The notes: generated from the sequence alone by a model not told the origin. A stretch of DNA of 64,000 bases from Rhytidiadelphus loreus (GCA_947034895.1 OX344765.1:45017001-45081000); one strand, 5' to 3'. Shown: positions 12,668 through 25,271, counted from the first letter of the stretch. A program made the numbers and translations.

Positions 12668-13228
12668 AATGTACCCAAAAGAGTAAGCAAGGGTATTAGT
12701 TGCCCCCCTCCTTTCTCAAATTTTTTTAAGGCTGTTGATTTTCTTTTTTAAATGCTTACTTTCCAAATCGTTGTCGATTTTCCAAAAAAATTTAAGCCGC
12801 TGATTTTTGAGATTTAATCTGAGCCATCCATCCAAATCCAAATCCAGATACGAATTAGAGTATGGTTACAAATATTGTACGAATACAATACTTGACATTG
12901 GAATACAGTATGTGTACAAATATGAATATGAATACGTGTACAGATACAAATATGTGTACGTGTATAGATATGGATATGGTATACTGATACGGGATATAGT
13001 TTTCATTGTCCTATATTGTTTGCCATTGTATACTTGTTCAAAAAATTACAAATAAGGGGGAGGGGGGGACGAAAAATTAAGAAATTAATTTTAATCAATA
13101 ATTTTTTTTAAACCCGGGGATCTGGGAGGGAGTTAAAAAAAATTTAATTAATTAATTTTTTTTGAGCTCATTGTCATTGTGATAGTTTGTCACAATGAGC
13201 TCAAATGATGTAGTAACTATATAACAGT
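12668..13228 (+). mobile_element. Retroposon-like element, copy 2 (561 bp, 19-bp TSD)
   Basis: Flanked by perfect 19-bp direct repeats AAAATGTGTACTATGTAAC at 12649-12667 and 13229-13247. The body matches 5371-5911, including the C-run, the GGATACGAATATG-like hexamer region, the 'aacccggg' block and a terminal hairpin GAGCTCATTG ... CAATGAGCTC (about 13163-13202). Two copies with unrelated, long target duplications establish this as a mobile family rather than part of the nearby segmental duplication. Confidence 0.8.
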
Positions 13229-13427
13229 AAAATGTGTACTATGTAACTATATGTTTGAGTAATTTTGTTTATATAATTTGAATTTTACATTGGAAATGAT
13301 ATATTTTTGGCTTTTTGATTCTTGAGAAGAATATACCAAAATGAAGCTTAGAATACCAAGTCTGACTAATTTTCACTTTACTTGACAACTTTGAAAAATC
13401 CGAATAAAAAATTGTTTTATTGCATTA

Positions 13428-16403
13428 TGTAAACTAGATTTTGCACTTCCACAAAACCCAGGAAACACTAGTATAGGGGTTCTTTGTTCTAGAGAAAGGT
13501 TTAATCAGTCTAGCCTATTATGACTAAAAGTCACTTACAAATAGATTTATACTTACAAGTTTAGAATAGTATTATAGCACTCTTATTCCCAGGTAAAATT
13601 TGTTGGCCAGTCCATTACCAAAGTATGTATAAAGTCCCGGTCCTATATAGTGTTCTAAGGGATGTCAAATCATTCCTTGTCAAATAAATCAGGTTTTGTC
13701 AAATGAATCTTATATGATGCATGCACTAGGACCTAATCACACAAGATAGTATTGATAATATGCTTCATTCATTATATGCTTATTTTATGTTTTTATGTCA
13801 AATATGTCCAGTCAATCTACAACTAACGCGATCATGCAGGTATGACTAGCGTTTCCGTATTCTACGTCAAATGAGTCCCAGTTGCAATGTATGATGATGT
13901 CAAATAGTTCTTCTTGGTTAAATTATGTCAAATGAGTCCAAAACCACAAGGGTTAGCATACAAACATAACATTGACATAATTTGCATTTTTACCAAACAT
14001 AAGGAACCTAAAACCAATCACAATTTATAATTTTGAACAATCAATTTTTAACATACAATTCCAAAGATCAAAACTTAAACAAACACTTTTGACCAATCAT
14101 GCCAATATAACAATTGCATATGAATCAAGCATAAAACTTATAAATCACATAATAATTAATTCAAAATAAATAAATAAAAATAAATAGCAAAACAGCAAAA
14201 TCTAAATCATAGCTTAACAACAAACATATATATACATATATATTATCAATAATAAAAATAATAAAAATAAAAATAAAAATAAAAATAAAATAAAAACCAG
14301 GGATCCAAGCCAAACTGCCACAGCCCCAAGCTAATTAGATTTGTAAACGCTGAAATTTGGTCAAAGGACCTATAACCATGGATTGCATCCCCTATGGCCG
14401 TGCGATCAGCCCTATGACTGTGCGATCAAATCCCTAATCAAGTTGCCGCAGGTCACCTCGCTCGCTCGTCGCAGCGACGTCAGACCTTCAAACCAAATCA
14501 GATTCTGAAATTGCACTGATTGATTTGCAACAAAGGTTTAAAATTTTCCTTTTAGTCTGCTGCTTCTGCTTCTGATCCCAATCGCAACAATTTGAGTGAT
14601 TCGTCCCAATTCACAGAAATTTGTGTTCAATCAATCAATTTGACCTTCACAAACCCCCCAAGCTAACAAATTGAAGCAATCTGTGAAACTTGGATGCTTC
14701 AATAAAGAAGCCAGCTCCGATTGGAGTTAAAATCAAATTTCAAAATTTTTTAGTTCGTTGCTTCCTCTGATTTGGCCTCCCTGTTCGACCCCCAATCAGA
14801 TTTTACGAAAGAAATTTCGACCTTCACGGATTCTTCCTGACAGTCTTTGAATTCACAACAATTGACAAGACACGAGACATGAATTCATAATTGCATCCTC
14901 AATCAAATCAATCTGCATTGCATGTTTCTTCAAGCCTTTCAATTCAACCTGCTCAATCAACCACTGAATGCATCGAAATCTCTCCCCTTACGCAAATTTT
15001 CAATTTCTCCACTCTTGGCCGTTCGTGAAGATGCCGCAACACGCAAGATCAAGGCATACTGTGAGTTTTGTCATAATCAATCCCAAATTTTTAAGATTTC
15101 AAACCTTGTTGTTGCTTGTACAGACTGGTTCTTCACTCTTGCTCCGAATCTTCACCGCTGGCTTGCTCCTTCCAGTGCTGAACTCCCGGCTTTGATCGTA
15201 GTTAATTCTTGAAGATTTGATTGTTGGTTTATGGGATTTTGACGAAATTAAGTGATGAGGAATCCAAACCTCATCAATCACAGTACTGAAAAATTAATGG
15301 ATTTTATTGTGACCAAAGCGAAGCGAGAGAACACCCATGTGTACAGTAAATGCAATCAGCGCGAGGAGACCCAAATGCGAGGGCGTGCAGATACAACGGA
15401 GCAATTGGCAATCATGACGACTAAAGGTGAGATTTAAATTGCTCACACTACTCGAATCTTCCTGACCCACAAACACTTGCAGCCTAAATCCATGCCCAGA
15501 TTTCGACAACCCTTATTCGCAACAATTGCTATGTCTCCATTTCCCTCAGGATTACGAAAACAAACTTGGAATTTGAGATTCCAGGAAACCCGAGGTTGCA
15601 ATGCGTCTCCTATTCTTCGTACCCGCCCGATCTTCTTCCTCGACTAATTCCCGCACGCAGCACCCAGATCTCCGCAGACAACTCCGATTTCTTCCGAGGA
15701 AGCTCTCGGCGACAATGAATTCTCCGACAGTTGTTGCCACACCAAACTCCGATCGCCAAGCAGATGCTCAATTTTCTCACACGCAACACCGATCTTCCAA
15801 GCTTTTTCTCAAATTTCTTCACACACAGGTCCTCCAATTAACACCAACCCGGTCCAGATTTGCCAATGGGAACTCTCAGCACCAATTATTGATCTCCCTC
15901 ACAGCTCAAAATCTCCTCGTAAATTTGACTGTACCGCTTCTCGGAATACTCCAGCCCAACAATTCTCTAGACACCATACAGCACAAGCGCATCGAGAAAA
16001 CACAGAATTCGAAACATACACAAACTCCAATCTCTAATCTTCTCTCACAACTAAGCAATTCATAATACAATATAATAATCACAAATACAAAAATATATTA
16101 ACATAAATTGGGTCTTACATACTTTGCCGTGAATTTCTTCACATTTCAGTTTTTTATAGTTTTCCCGAGAAAACGAATCGGTGTAATGATGAAGGGGTGT
16201 GACCTAAGTCACACCTCATTCATCCAAATTTTTTATTTTATTTTTATTTGTTTCCGTCCATACTAATAAAGTAACCCTATTTACACTTATAGGCAACTTT
16301 TTACTTTAAAAGCTCTTTATTTCCAACTTTTACTTAACTAAGGGGCCCCTAATAGGCTAAATTAGTCTAAATTTATTATTTAAATTTTTTTTTTGTTTCT
16401 ACA
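13428..16403 (-). mobile_element. 3' LTR of the Ty3/gypsy element
   Basis: On the minus strand it begins TGTAGAAAC and ends GTTTACA, the TG...CA form. It is 2976 bp and almost identical to 53066-56042 (2977 bp): I saw one substitution (position 13494 region) and small indels in the T-run near 16390. A minus-strand TATA-like box (ACTATAAAAA, 16151-16160) fits a U3 promoter. It is flanked on the left by CATTA (13423-13427), one mismatch from CACTA right of the other LTR. Frames inside the LTR are identical in both copies and look incidental. Confidence 0.95.
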
Positions 16404-16438
16404 TACTTAGCCCTCTACTTAGCCTATTGACGTCCCCG
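16404..16438 (-). other. Possible polypurine tract next to 3' LTR
   Basis: Read on the minus strand the sequence just before the LTR is AAGTAGAGGGCTAAGTA, a short purine-rich run in the expected place for plus-strand priming. It is a weak tract. A better one (CTAAGTAGGGGGCAGG, minus strand, about 20745-20760) lies just after pol. Confidence 0.4.
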
Positions 16439-19149
16439 TCAATAGTACTTCGGTCTCTTGTTCCTGTTGTTGTCTTGTTGGCGAAGTCTCTTTGTGTGTG
16501 CTTTGGCTACTAATTTGTCGACCTCATCGTCACGTTCTAGCAATGCTGGATTGTTGGTACGTTGGGATAGTAACCACTTCGTCATATGGTCGTGGCGAGA
16601 TATCCCAAACTCGTTGATGAAGCACAAGTGTGGTCCCCACAAAAATGTGTGAGACACATAATTTCTAACACTCGATGCCAACGGGCGCTCTTGTACTGCA
16701 ATTTCACCATGATATGGAACTCAGGTCGTAACCTATCAAACTTATTGATATTTATAATAACATGATGATCTTCACATACCATCCTGAGAAAGTCACAAAA
16801 CACAGCTGCCCGAAAACACACTGGGTCAGTGTGTGTGATATGCTCCATGGGAAATGCTCTATAGGCTTCAGCACACAATGCTGGAGTCTCAAATGATCCT
16901 GGAATATGTGGCCAATTGTATTCTACTGAATCAATTGTAGCATAAGGGCTCCATTTGTAACGCCTTTTACATGGACAAAAGTGGTTATTAGTTACCACTG
17001 CTGCTGGCGGGTTTTCTTGCCATCCTGAAGACGTATGCTGATAAATTTTATTATATGAATCTTTTTCAATAACTAATAAGCCATAGTCTTCAACAAGCCA
17101 CTCTAGAGCTTTCCAAGAAGGAATTGGTCTTTCACCAAAAATGTTATCAAACATATGGTAGTACTGACCCAAAAATCGGCAAGTAAGTGGTGAGCCCTGG
17201 ACTGGAATCTTTAATGTAATCCAAGAAGCAGGCTGATAGGTAGCAGGTGGTAAAGTAAACATAGATACTTCCTTGACATTACTGATAAGCAAACTCCCTG
17301 TCCCAAGAGCATCCAAGGTCTTGGATAATCTGATATATCCATTTTGGAGGTTGAATAAGTAGTGACTAGTAGTCAACTCACCTCTTTGTGCAACGGTTTC
17401 TCGATTAGTAACCGCTGTTAACAAAGAGACGATATCACCTTGGTTCTTCATGAATTCACGTAATTGAATCAACTCCAATTTCCACTTGTTTTGTATATCT
17501 CTCTTTGCTAGGAAATCTGGATCAATCTGGGTTTGTTGGTCTGAAATCCGGACCTTCCTTTTTGGTATATCCAACTGATCTTCCCGTCGTCTCTGATTTA
17601 GCTCTTTCTCCAAATTTATATAATATAATAGAGCTCTAGCGCCTAAGTCAGCAATGGGATAGAAAAAAGCTGACCAATTGGTCAACATGAGATCTCCTCG
17701 TACTATCGTCTCACAGAGAAGGTTCTGCATGTTATCGAACTTGCCTGCTGTCTCCCATGCATCTTCAAATTGATCTTCAGACAACTTCTGACCCTTCTCC
17801 AGTGTGAGTATACTGAAGCATATGCTGCACTGCAACCCATAAGCTCGGTACAGAGAAAAAATAGGTGCAGAGTCTCTTTGGTGCTGCCACATGCACTGTT
17901 GGGCTCCAGATACCAAGTCGACTGTAGCTTCCAATTCTTGATTCAGGTCATCATTGGTGCTTACCAACTCTCTCAAAGTATGCTCCAACTGCTTTGTCTT
18001 AAGACTAGTGTCTAGCTCATGAGATGGAGGTTGACTCTTAACTTCTTCTAGTTGACACCTAAGAGCCTTCATTTCTTCTTCCATTTCTTCCAAGCTTCTT
18101 TCCATGACTAGACAATCATTTTCTATTTTATTCCTTAAACATCGAAGGTTTTCATATTCTAACTTCAAAACTCGATAGTCTTCATTTTTAGCTCCCAAAG
18201 CTATCTCCAGCCCTCTATGCAAATCCTGGAAATTAATTCTTGCAACTTCTAGAGTTCTTACTTGTTCTTTCCATGCAATCTCTTTAGTTTTATAAGCATC
18301 CAGCTCTAGACTCATAAGGCGCTGGTTTTCTTTATATTCCTTAATAACTTGGAGTAATTCCGCAGTAGAACTCGATGTACCTTCATTTGCCTCAAAATTT
18401 GTCTCTGTAGGTACTGCATCAGACAAAGATGGTCCTTTTTCCTCACTATCTTCCAGGTCTATCACAGAAACTTCTTCTCTTGTCTGTGTTTCCATGACTG
18501 GCTCCTTCCCCAAGTAATTAAGACTATATTGGCAGAATGCTGCTAGAAGATGGGATGATAGCAGAAATATAGAACTTCGGTTTTTCTTGGCCACTATCTC
18601 TTCCAGCATATATTCACAAGCCAAATAGGCCCAATCAATTCTGCCTCCCTTCCATGCCTTCAATCCAATATGTAAGACTTTATCTTTACCAATCATGAAC
18701 TGAGGAGCCCAGAAGAAATGCTGATTAATGAAGATTATAAAAACTGATAGTGCCTTATCTGGGATCTGGCATAAGTCCCATCCATCTGTGACTTTGGCTT
18801 TCTCCAGATTATCTTGGAAAATCTCAGTCTTCTCTTCAATCGTGAGATGGGTGAATAAGACACCTTTATCTCCTTTACAAGGTATCTTCATGATTTCTGC
18901 CAGTCCTCTCGAAGTTAGCTTAATTGTCTTTCCTCTTAGGACAATCTCCGTCCTCTTGCCAAATTCACTGGTAACAATGAAATCCTTCACCAGTTGCATG
19001 TCTGGAGGTGGCCATATGAAAAAAAAGTATTCCCATATCCCTGCCTTCTTTAGTGATAAGATTCGACTTTCATCGAAATCTTCTACTAATGCATCTGGGA
19101 ACTCAGGCAATGGTACTGGCAAGATCTTCAATTGCTTCTTCTTTCCCAT
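16439..19149 (-). CDS. Extra ORF downstream of pol (env position), frameshifted near its 3' end
   Basis: From ATG 19149 an 855-residue frame runs to 16582. It starts MGKKKQLK and has a globular N-terminal region (~1-215), a long coiled coil rich in Glu/Lys/Leu (~250-430), then a C-terminal region with aromatic and Cys/His residues (HFCPCKRR, about 720). It has no signal peptide or convincing membrane segment, so it does not look like a fusion glycoprotein. The last ~40 residues read as out-of-frame sequence, while another minus frame over 16439-16681 continues with normal-looking composition and ends KRPKYY. A 1-nt indel near 16690-16720 probably separates them, and the intact product would be about 900 residues. 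It is sense to pol and sits between pol and the 3' LTR, like the additional ORFs of Athila/Tat-type elements. Function unknown. Confidence 0.7.
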
Positions 19150-20774
19150 GAGGTGAATCTCTCGATGATCTGTAGAAGTTTAGTTGTTAGACTCGACACA
19201 TAGACTAAGGGGTTAAAAGTTAAGGTATTTTTTCATCCCAAATCTGCTATCTTTCTTTTCTTTCCTCCTTTAGTGCTTCAATTCCTTATCATTGAATAGA
19301 CTGGCAGACTCTCCAACTTACCATTACGCTCATTTTCTCTTTCCGCACATTTTCTCTCAATATGTCTTATTCCTTTATCTTACATTTAGTCAATTCTCAC
19401 TACTCACAGGTAGATCACTCAATTTCTAATTTTTCCCTCAACACGCTCGACAATTATATGGACAATACTTTCAAACTCCAACTAAGGTCTATATCTGCAA
19501 TCTTACCTGATTACTGGGCTTTATTTTGCTTCACGCGCTAGTAATCAACTCAAAGGTAGACACCTTTATTGGGAAGCTGTTTAAGACATAGAGAATTGAA
19601 GAACTATAAATATCGACATAATCTAGAGTTTTAACTCATCTGTGTAATACTGTAATATATAAACTATAGACTTAGAGAAGTTATTATTTATCATGTTTTT
19701 TGTTTTTGTTTTTGTTTTAAGAATAGACACTTAGAGAGAAGAGATTTAATTATTCTATTTTCTACTAAGGAGTTGTTTTTCTCACAAGTCACCTTGCTTT
19801 AACTCTCATTTTCTCTCAATAAGTTTATTCATTTATTCTCTCAATTAGTCTCAGTACTTATAAAGAACACTTTTTGAGTTATAGTTTCTTTTCCTTTACA
19901 CTCTTGGATTGTTTTTCTTTTATACTCATTGAAAATAGAAATACACTCGATTTTATCATGTTCTCTCGTTATCTTTTCCTTATGAAGAGGTTTTGAATTA
20001 CAAACTTAAGAATGACACTTTTCTTTTGGTGTTCGAGTATGAGCAATTAAACTTCCATTTATGGCTAGCAGAGGTCACTCTTTAAGTTATCATGTTCTTT
20101 CAAGCTTACGAGATTTCGCTCTTAAAATTAAGTTTGCGGTAATTAGTCTTTTCTTTTCTCTTGGCAAATGTGTTTAACAATTTGGTTGAAAAGAAGTAAT
20201 AGACTTTTATTTAAAGATTTCTCTCAAAGTTTATTATATTCTCTCTTATTTTACTTAAAACTCACTTGGAGATTATTATTTAACACTTAATCATTTTATT
20301 CTCTCTGGAATTATATTTATCTTTTACCACTTAACATGACAACTGTGATTTAGACAATATGCAGTATAAAAGAATCTATTGTTTTTGAGATGCACTATAC
20401 TTGAATGCTCTAGATGACTAGAACCTCTGTGTTGTCTCAGCAACTCCAATGCTCACTCTTAGCTTGCAGTATGCAATGCAGTGAGATATGATGCTCAATC
20501 CTGACAATGGATGCAAGATAATATATGACTGGTCAGACATCTTCTCAATTCCTGGATACAAGACAAATAGACAATGACTAAGCTTTGACAAAAAAAAAAA
20601 ATTTCTTGACCCTTTAACCTATGCATGCAATTGTGCAAATCTTGTTATTATTATTATAGTTATTATTATTATTATTAATTCAATTTTAATTGTTTTTAAT
20701 TCAAAATTTTAATGTTTTTATTATTAAGTTTTATTTATTTATAAGCCTGCCCCCTACTTAGACATAACTTGCCC
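19150..20774 (-). other. Internal spacer of the gypsy element, between pol and the extra ORF
   Basis: AT-rich and non-coding on both strands. On the minus strand it holds many purine runs of the form GAGAGAAAA. It could contain a splice acceptor for a subgenomic mRNA of the extra ORF, but I cannot point to one. Confidence 0.6.
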
Positions 20775-23700
20775 TCAAGTTATGTAGGGTTTAAGTCGGT
20801 ATCCATTGTAACGGGTAGGATGAATTTTTCCTTCAAAATCCTTTAATTCAATTGACCCATTAGGGTAAGATTTAAGGACTTTGTAAGGACCAAACCATCT
20901 CATTTTAAATTTCCCTGGAAATTTTTGAAAACGACTATCATAAAGGAGTACCAAATCATTTGGTTGCAAGTCCTTGGGTTTTAATTTGCTATCATAATAG
21001 CTTTTTCTACGATTTTGCATTGCTAAGGTATTAAGATAGGCTTGTCTTCTGGTTTCATCCAGTTTTTCTAACATGGCATATCTTTCCACTAAAGATTCCT
21101 CATCCTCTAATCTATGTTCAATTGCTATTCGTAAAGATTGGACTTCCAATTCTATGGGTAAGATAGCTTCTTGTCCATAGACTAATTGGAAAGGGGTGCT
21201 TTTAGTGGTGACTTTATAGGCTGTCCTATAAGCCCACAAAGCATCGAATACTCTAGCATCCCAGTCTATGTTTGAACCTTGGACAGTTTTAGTTATTATC
21301 TTACATAGAATCCCATTAGTCTTTTCTGTTTGCCCATTTGCTCTAGGATGATAGGGACTAGTCTTTCTATGTTTGATAAAGTACTTTTCTGTCAATTTGC
21401 TAATAGTGTCATTAATAAAATGGGTTCCTCTATCACTAACAAGTTCCTTGGGACACCCAAATCTAGTAATGATGTTTTCATATAAAAATTTAGCCACTGT
21501 GTTTGCATCATCATTTCTTGTGGCTAGGGCTTCAGCCCATTTAGTTACATATTCAGTTGCAACTAGAATGTATCTTTTCTGTCCATCTCTACTAGGTGGA
21601 TTGATTGGTCCTACAAAATCTATGCCCCATTTCTCGAAAGGAATTTGGGCTAAAATAGGTGTTAAAGGCATAGAAGATGTTGGAGTAGGTTTTCCTACCC
21701 TTTGACAGGGATCACATTTCTTTACAAATGTTGCTGCATCGGCAAACATAGTGGGCCACCAATAGCCGGATTGTAATGCCTTTTGAGCCGTTACTAATCC
21801 CGCAAAGTGCCCACTACATGTATCACTATGACATCCTTGTAGGATAAGAGGGACTTCACTAGGGTTAACACATCGTCTCAAAATCTCATCTTTACCTTTT
21901 TTATAGAGGGTTCCAGCAATTAAGGTGTAAGGGCTAGTTTTGTATACTAACATTTTCTTTTGTTTCTCTGTGTACTCTAGAGGAAATTGCCCTGTAGAAA
22001 GATAGTGAATGATGTCTGCATATTCTATAGGAATAATATCTACTTGAAATAGATCAGCATCTGGAAAGTTGTCATTAATAGGTTCACTCCCTTCTTCTTG
22101 ATTTATTCTAGAAAGATGGTCAGCATTAGCATGACTCTTTCCCGGTCGAACTTGAATTGTAAAGTTGAACTCTTGGAGTAATAAAACCCATCTAGCAATT
22201 CTTCCACTTAATTGGGGTTTGTTGATCATGTACTTTAAAGCATCATGATCGACATGGAAGTTAAATTTATAACCCAAAAAATAGTGTCTAAACTTTTGGA
22301 CTGAAAATATCATTCCTAACGCTTCTCTTTCTGTGACAGTATAGTTCTTTTCTGCAGCCGCTAATTGCCGGCTTGCAAAATAGATTGGTTTGTCATGTCG
22401 TTTTTCATCTTTTTGACTTAACACACTTCCTATTGCAACATTTGATGCATCTACATACACTTCAAACTCTTTATTCCAATCAGGAGGAATTAAAACTGGT
22501 GCAGTTGTTAATTTATGTTTTAAGGTTTCAAAAGCCTTTGTACAAGCTTCCGTCCAAACAGGTGCATTATCTGACTTCTTAGTTAATTCTGTCAAAGGAA
22601 TAGCTATATTGGCATATTTGTAAATATAACGCCTATAGTAACCAACATGCCCTAAAAAGGCTCTAACCTCTGTAATATTGTTAGGTTGAGGCAATTGCAC
22701 TATAATTGCAACTTTATCTGGGTCAGTGGCCATTCCTTGACTAGAAACGATATGGCCAACTAATTTGCCAAAAGGTACGGCAAATTGGGATTTTGCAGCA
22801 TTTATAGAAATTCCATACTTTTCACATTGGACAAAGCATTTTTCTAAACATTCCTCATGTTTTTCTTTTGTGCTATAAACACAAAAGTCGTCTAGGAAGA
22901 TTTCTATAAACTTCCTTAAATACATCTGAAATGCAACTGTCATCAACCGTTGGAATGTGGCAGGTGCATTACACAAGCCAAATGGCATTTTGGTGTGAGC
23001 AAAAATGCCCCAATCGGTTGTGAAGGCGGTTAATAACCTATAAATTTCTGCAATTTGGATTTGGTTATAACCTGAAAACCCGTCCATAAAAGAATAACAT
23101 TCATATCCAGCTACACTATCCAATAGTGTGTCTGTAAAAGGTAAGGGAAAATGGTCTTTCTTAGTGACACTATTTAATTTCCTATAATCTTGGCATATAC
23201 GGATTTTGCCATTCTTTTTAGGAACTATAACAATTGGTGATACCCATTCACTATATGGTACTTCGAAAATAAATCCACAAGCTAAAAGCTTGTCAATTTC
23301 GTCTTTTACCATAAGTGAGTATTTAGGGTTCATTCGATATTGCCTTTGTCTAACAGGTTTGGCATCTGGTTCTAATATTATCTTGTGTTCACAGATGTCT
23401 GGTGGAACACCTTTCAAATCATTATAAGTCCAAGCAAAAGAACTTTTGTGTCTTTTGAAGAATCCTTTCCAGTATTTAAATTCACTTTTAGTCATTTTAG
23501 AGTATAGTTTAATAATTTGTAGGACTTCTTCTGTTCCCAAATTCATATCTTGTACAGGTTTCTTTAAAGATTCTTTAAAAGTTTTCTTTTGCAACATGGT
23601 GGGATCACCATAGGCTAAAAGATCTTCTACTTGTTGCATATCAGAGGAAAATTCAGGTTCCAAATCAGATTTTTCTTCTACACTGATATTCATAACCTCT

Positions 23701-24707
23701 GAATTTTGCCATGCCAAAATAGCATCATCTGAATCATCAATTTGAGCTAAGGGGGTAAAGTATTCCCCAAAACCTAATTTTTTATAATCTAACTCCTTAT
23801 TAACTTTCTGAGTTTGCTCCTCATCACTTTTCTCACTTTCAGCCTCAGATTGATTTTCAGTGGTAATGTCACTGTCTTCTAATTGGGTTTCGCCATGGTA
23901 TAATGGTGGATAAAGGGGTAAAACAATTTTGTTCTTTCCTTTACCAATGGTTAGGGTTCCTTTTCCCCAATCATCCTTGGCTTTGGCTAAATACAACCAC
24001 GGTCTTCCCAATAGTATGGGATAGGAAGATATCGATTTCGTAAGTTTAAAAACTATATAATCTACTTTATAGTCAATCCCACCAATGGTTGTTACAATTT
24101 GGTTTAGCATTCCCAAAGGTTTAACTCTACTTTGGTCAGCCATCCGCAAAATGATGGGGGTTGCGGTCATAGTGCTTAATCCCAATTCTTCCATGGTTTC
24201 AAAATTCATGAGATTAACACTAGATCCACTATCAATTTGCACTCCATGGATTAAAGATCCATCAATTATCACATCTACCGTAGGAGCTCCAGGGTCCCTA
24301 GAAATTTCATGTATTTCTAAAGTTTTGGGTCTCTTTCTTACCAAAGATGCACTTAGCTCGCTTCTACATTTGGGTGAAATGGCTAATAATTGTTTCATAC
24401 TTATTAAGGGTTGAATTCTATCAAGGTTGGCCAAAACATTGTAAGGTTCCATTCCTTCCGTCAACTTCATGGTTCGTGGAGCTTTACGTTTTGGTGAACC
24501 TTGAATATTAGATTTAGAATTCGCCCTTTTTGCAGGTATTTGATAAAAACTTGGTAATGGGGCAAAAGATATCATAGGTTTTATAAATTTTGATGGTTCT
24601 GCTATTTGACTAAGTAGTTTCTTACTAGACAATTTTTCTTGTCTTTCCTTCCAAGTCATTTCTTTGTTGGGATGTATTGGATCTATAATTTCGTTTTCAA
24701 ATTGCAC
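20775..24707 (-). CDS. pol: Ty3/gypsy pol: protease, reverse transcriptase, RNase H, integrase
   Basis: An intact frame of 1310 residues. The aspartic protease has DSG at ~159 and LLGRPW further on. The reverse transcriptase has YRKLN, FMDGFSGYNQI, MPFGLCNAPATFQR and FLDDF in place of the YxDD box. RNase H includes VDASN and the DHLSR end motif. Integrase has an H-H-C-C zinc site (HSDTCSGHF ... CDPCQRVG) and a DDE core (WGIDFVGP, SDRGTHF, HPRANGQTEKTNG), then a GPF/Y-like module (WFGPYKV). The domain order PR-RT-RH-INT defines Ty3/gypsy. The long LTRs, Asp-type primer site and extra ORFs point to the Athila/Tat side. It is in frame with gag, separated by a TAA at 24810-24812. No stop or frameshift was seen within pol. 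Confidence 0.96.
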   Translation of the reverse strand: MQFENEIIDPIHPNKEMTWKERQEKLSSKKLLSQIAEPSKFIKPMISFAPLPSFYQIPAKRANSKSNIQGSPKRKAPRTMKLTEGMEPYNVLANLDRIQPLISMKQLLAISPKCRSELSASLVRKRPKTLEIHEISRDPGAPTVDVIIDGSLIHGVQIDSGSSVNLMNFETMEELGLSTMTATPIILRMADQSRVKPLGMLNQIVTTIGGIDYKVDYIVFKLTKSISSYPILLGRPWLYLAKAKDDWGKGTLTIGKGKNKIVLPLYPPLYHGETQLEDSDITTENQSEAESEKSDEEQTQKVNKELDYKKLGFGEYFTPLAQIDDSDDAILAWQNSEVMNISVEEKSDLEPEFSSDMQQVEDLLAYGDPTMLQKKTFKESLKKPVQDMNLGTEEVLQIIKLYSKMTKSEFKYWKGFFKRHKSSFAWTYNDLKGVPPDICEHKIILEPDAKPVRQRQYRMNPKYSLMVKDEIDKLLACGFIFEVPYSEWVSPIVIVPKKNGKIRICQDYRKLNSVTKKDHFPLPFTDTLLDSVAGYECYSFMDGFSGYNQIQIAEIYRLLTAFTTDWGIFAHTKMPFGLCNAPATFQRLMTVAFQMYLRKFIEIFLDDFCVYSTKEKHEECLEKCFVQCEKYGISINAAKSQFAVPFGKLVGHIVSSQGMATDPDKVAIIVQLPQPNNITEVRAFLGHVGYYRRYIYKYANIAIPLTELTKKSDNAPVWTEACTKAFETLKHKLTTAPVLIPPDWNKEFEVYVDASNVAIGSVLSQKDEKRHDKPIYFASRQLAAAEKNYTVTEREALGMIFSVQKFRHYFLGYKFNFHVDHDALKYMINKPQLSGRIARWVLLLQEFNFTIQVRPGKSHANADHLSRINQEEGSEPINDNFPDADLFQVDIIPIEYADIIHYLSTGQFPLEYTEKQKKMLVYKTSPYTLIAGTLYKKGKDEILRRCVNPSEVPLILQGCHSDTCSGHFAGLVTAQKALQSGYWWPTMFADAATFVKKCDPCQRVGKPTPTSSMPLTPILAQIPFEKWGIDFVGPINPPSRDGQKRYILVATEYVTKWAEALATRNDDANTVAKFLYENIITRFGCPKELVSDRGTHFINDTISKLTEKYFIKHRKTSPYHPRANGQTEKTNGILCKIITKTVQGSNIDWDARVFDALWAYRTAYKVTTKSTPFQLVYGQEAILPIELEVQSLRIAIEHRLEDEESLVERYAMLEKLDETRRQAYLNTLAMQNRRKSYYDSKLKPKDLQPNDLVLLYDSRFQKFPGKFKMRWFGPYKVLKSYPNGSIELKDFEGKIHPTRYNGYRLKPYIT

Positions 24708-24809
24708 TTTTTCTTTCTCTAATATTGGTTCTATACTTACGGAATCTTTTGCCGATAATATTTTAGGAGTTTCATTTTCACTTCTAGTATCACTCGTAGT
24801 TTGAGTTTC

Positions 24810-25271
24810 TTATAAATCTTGTTTAGACTTTTCAGCCCTTGTAGCTATGAAGACATTTCCTGGATAAAATCTTTTCTCAATTACAGTATGAGAAACATGA
24901 TTAGATGGTCTAGAGTTGTCCGGTTCTTGGAATTGAACTTGTTTATTTCTAGAGTAGTCTCTCTCAGATGGTGGAAACTTTCTTGGTGGGGCAGTACAAT
25001 CTTCAGGTAAATGACCTTCTTGACGGCATCTACCACACCAAGGTGTATAACCCACCTGTTGTTTGGGATTGGGACATTCATTGGCATAGTGCCCTAATTC
25101 GCCACATCTATAACACACCAAATGCTTTCCTCGTTCAGGAGGTCCATAGCGACGGGTGTTTGGATTAGATGGGGGTCCATTCCATATTGGTGGTTGGTTG
25201 TAATTATCATTCCAACGGGGACGATTATCATTAGCCTTATAAGGTGGACCATTATTAGGTCTAGTAAAAGG
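24810..25271 (-). pseudogene. gag: gag, 3' part (zinc knuckles 3 and 4), cut off by the transposon insertion
   Basis: In the pol frame, this segment encodes an Asn/Pro/Arg-rich linker and then two zinc knuckles, CYRCGELGHYANEC and CGRCRQEGHLPEDC. It ends at TAA 24810-24812. Its upstream half lies 24.3 kb away at 49594 and beyond. Joining 49594 to 25275 through one TCTT gives an uninterrupted frame across the junction, so the two halves were one gene. Confidence 0.9.

Noticed and set aside
15601..16065. 154-codon plus-strand frame inside both LTRs
   Set aside because: Identical in both LTRs because the LTRs are identical; antisense to the element, Ser/Gln-rich, with no motif. Treated as incidental.
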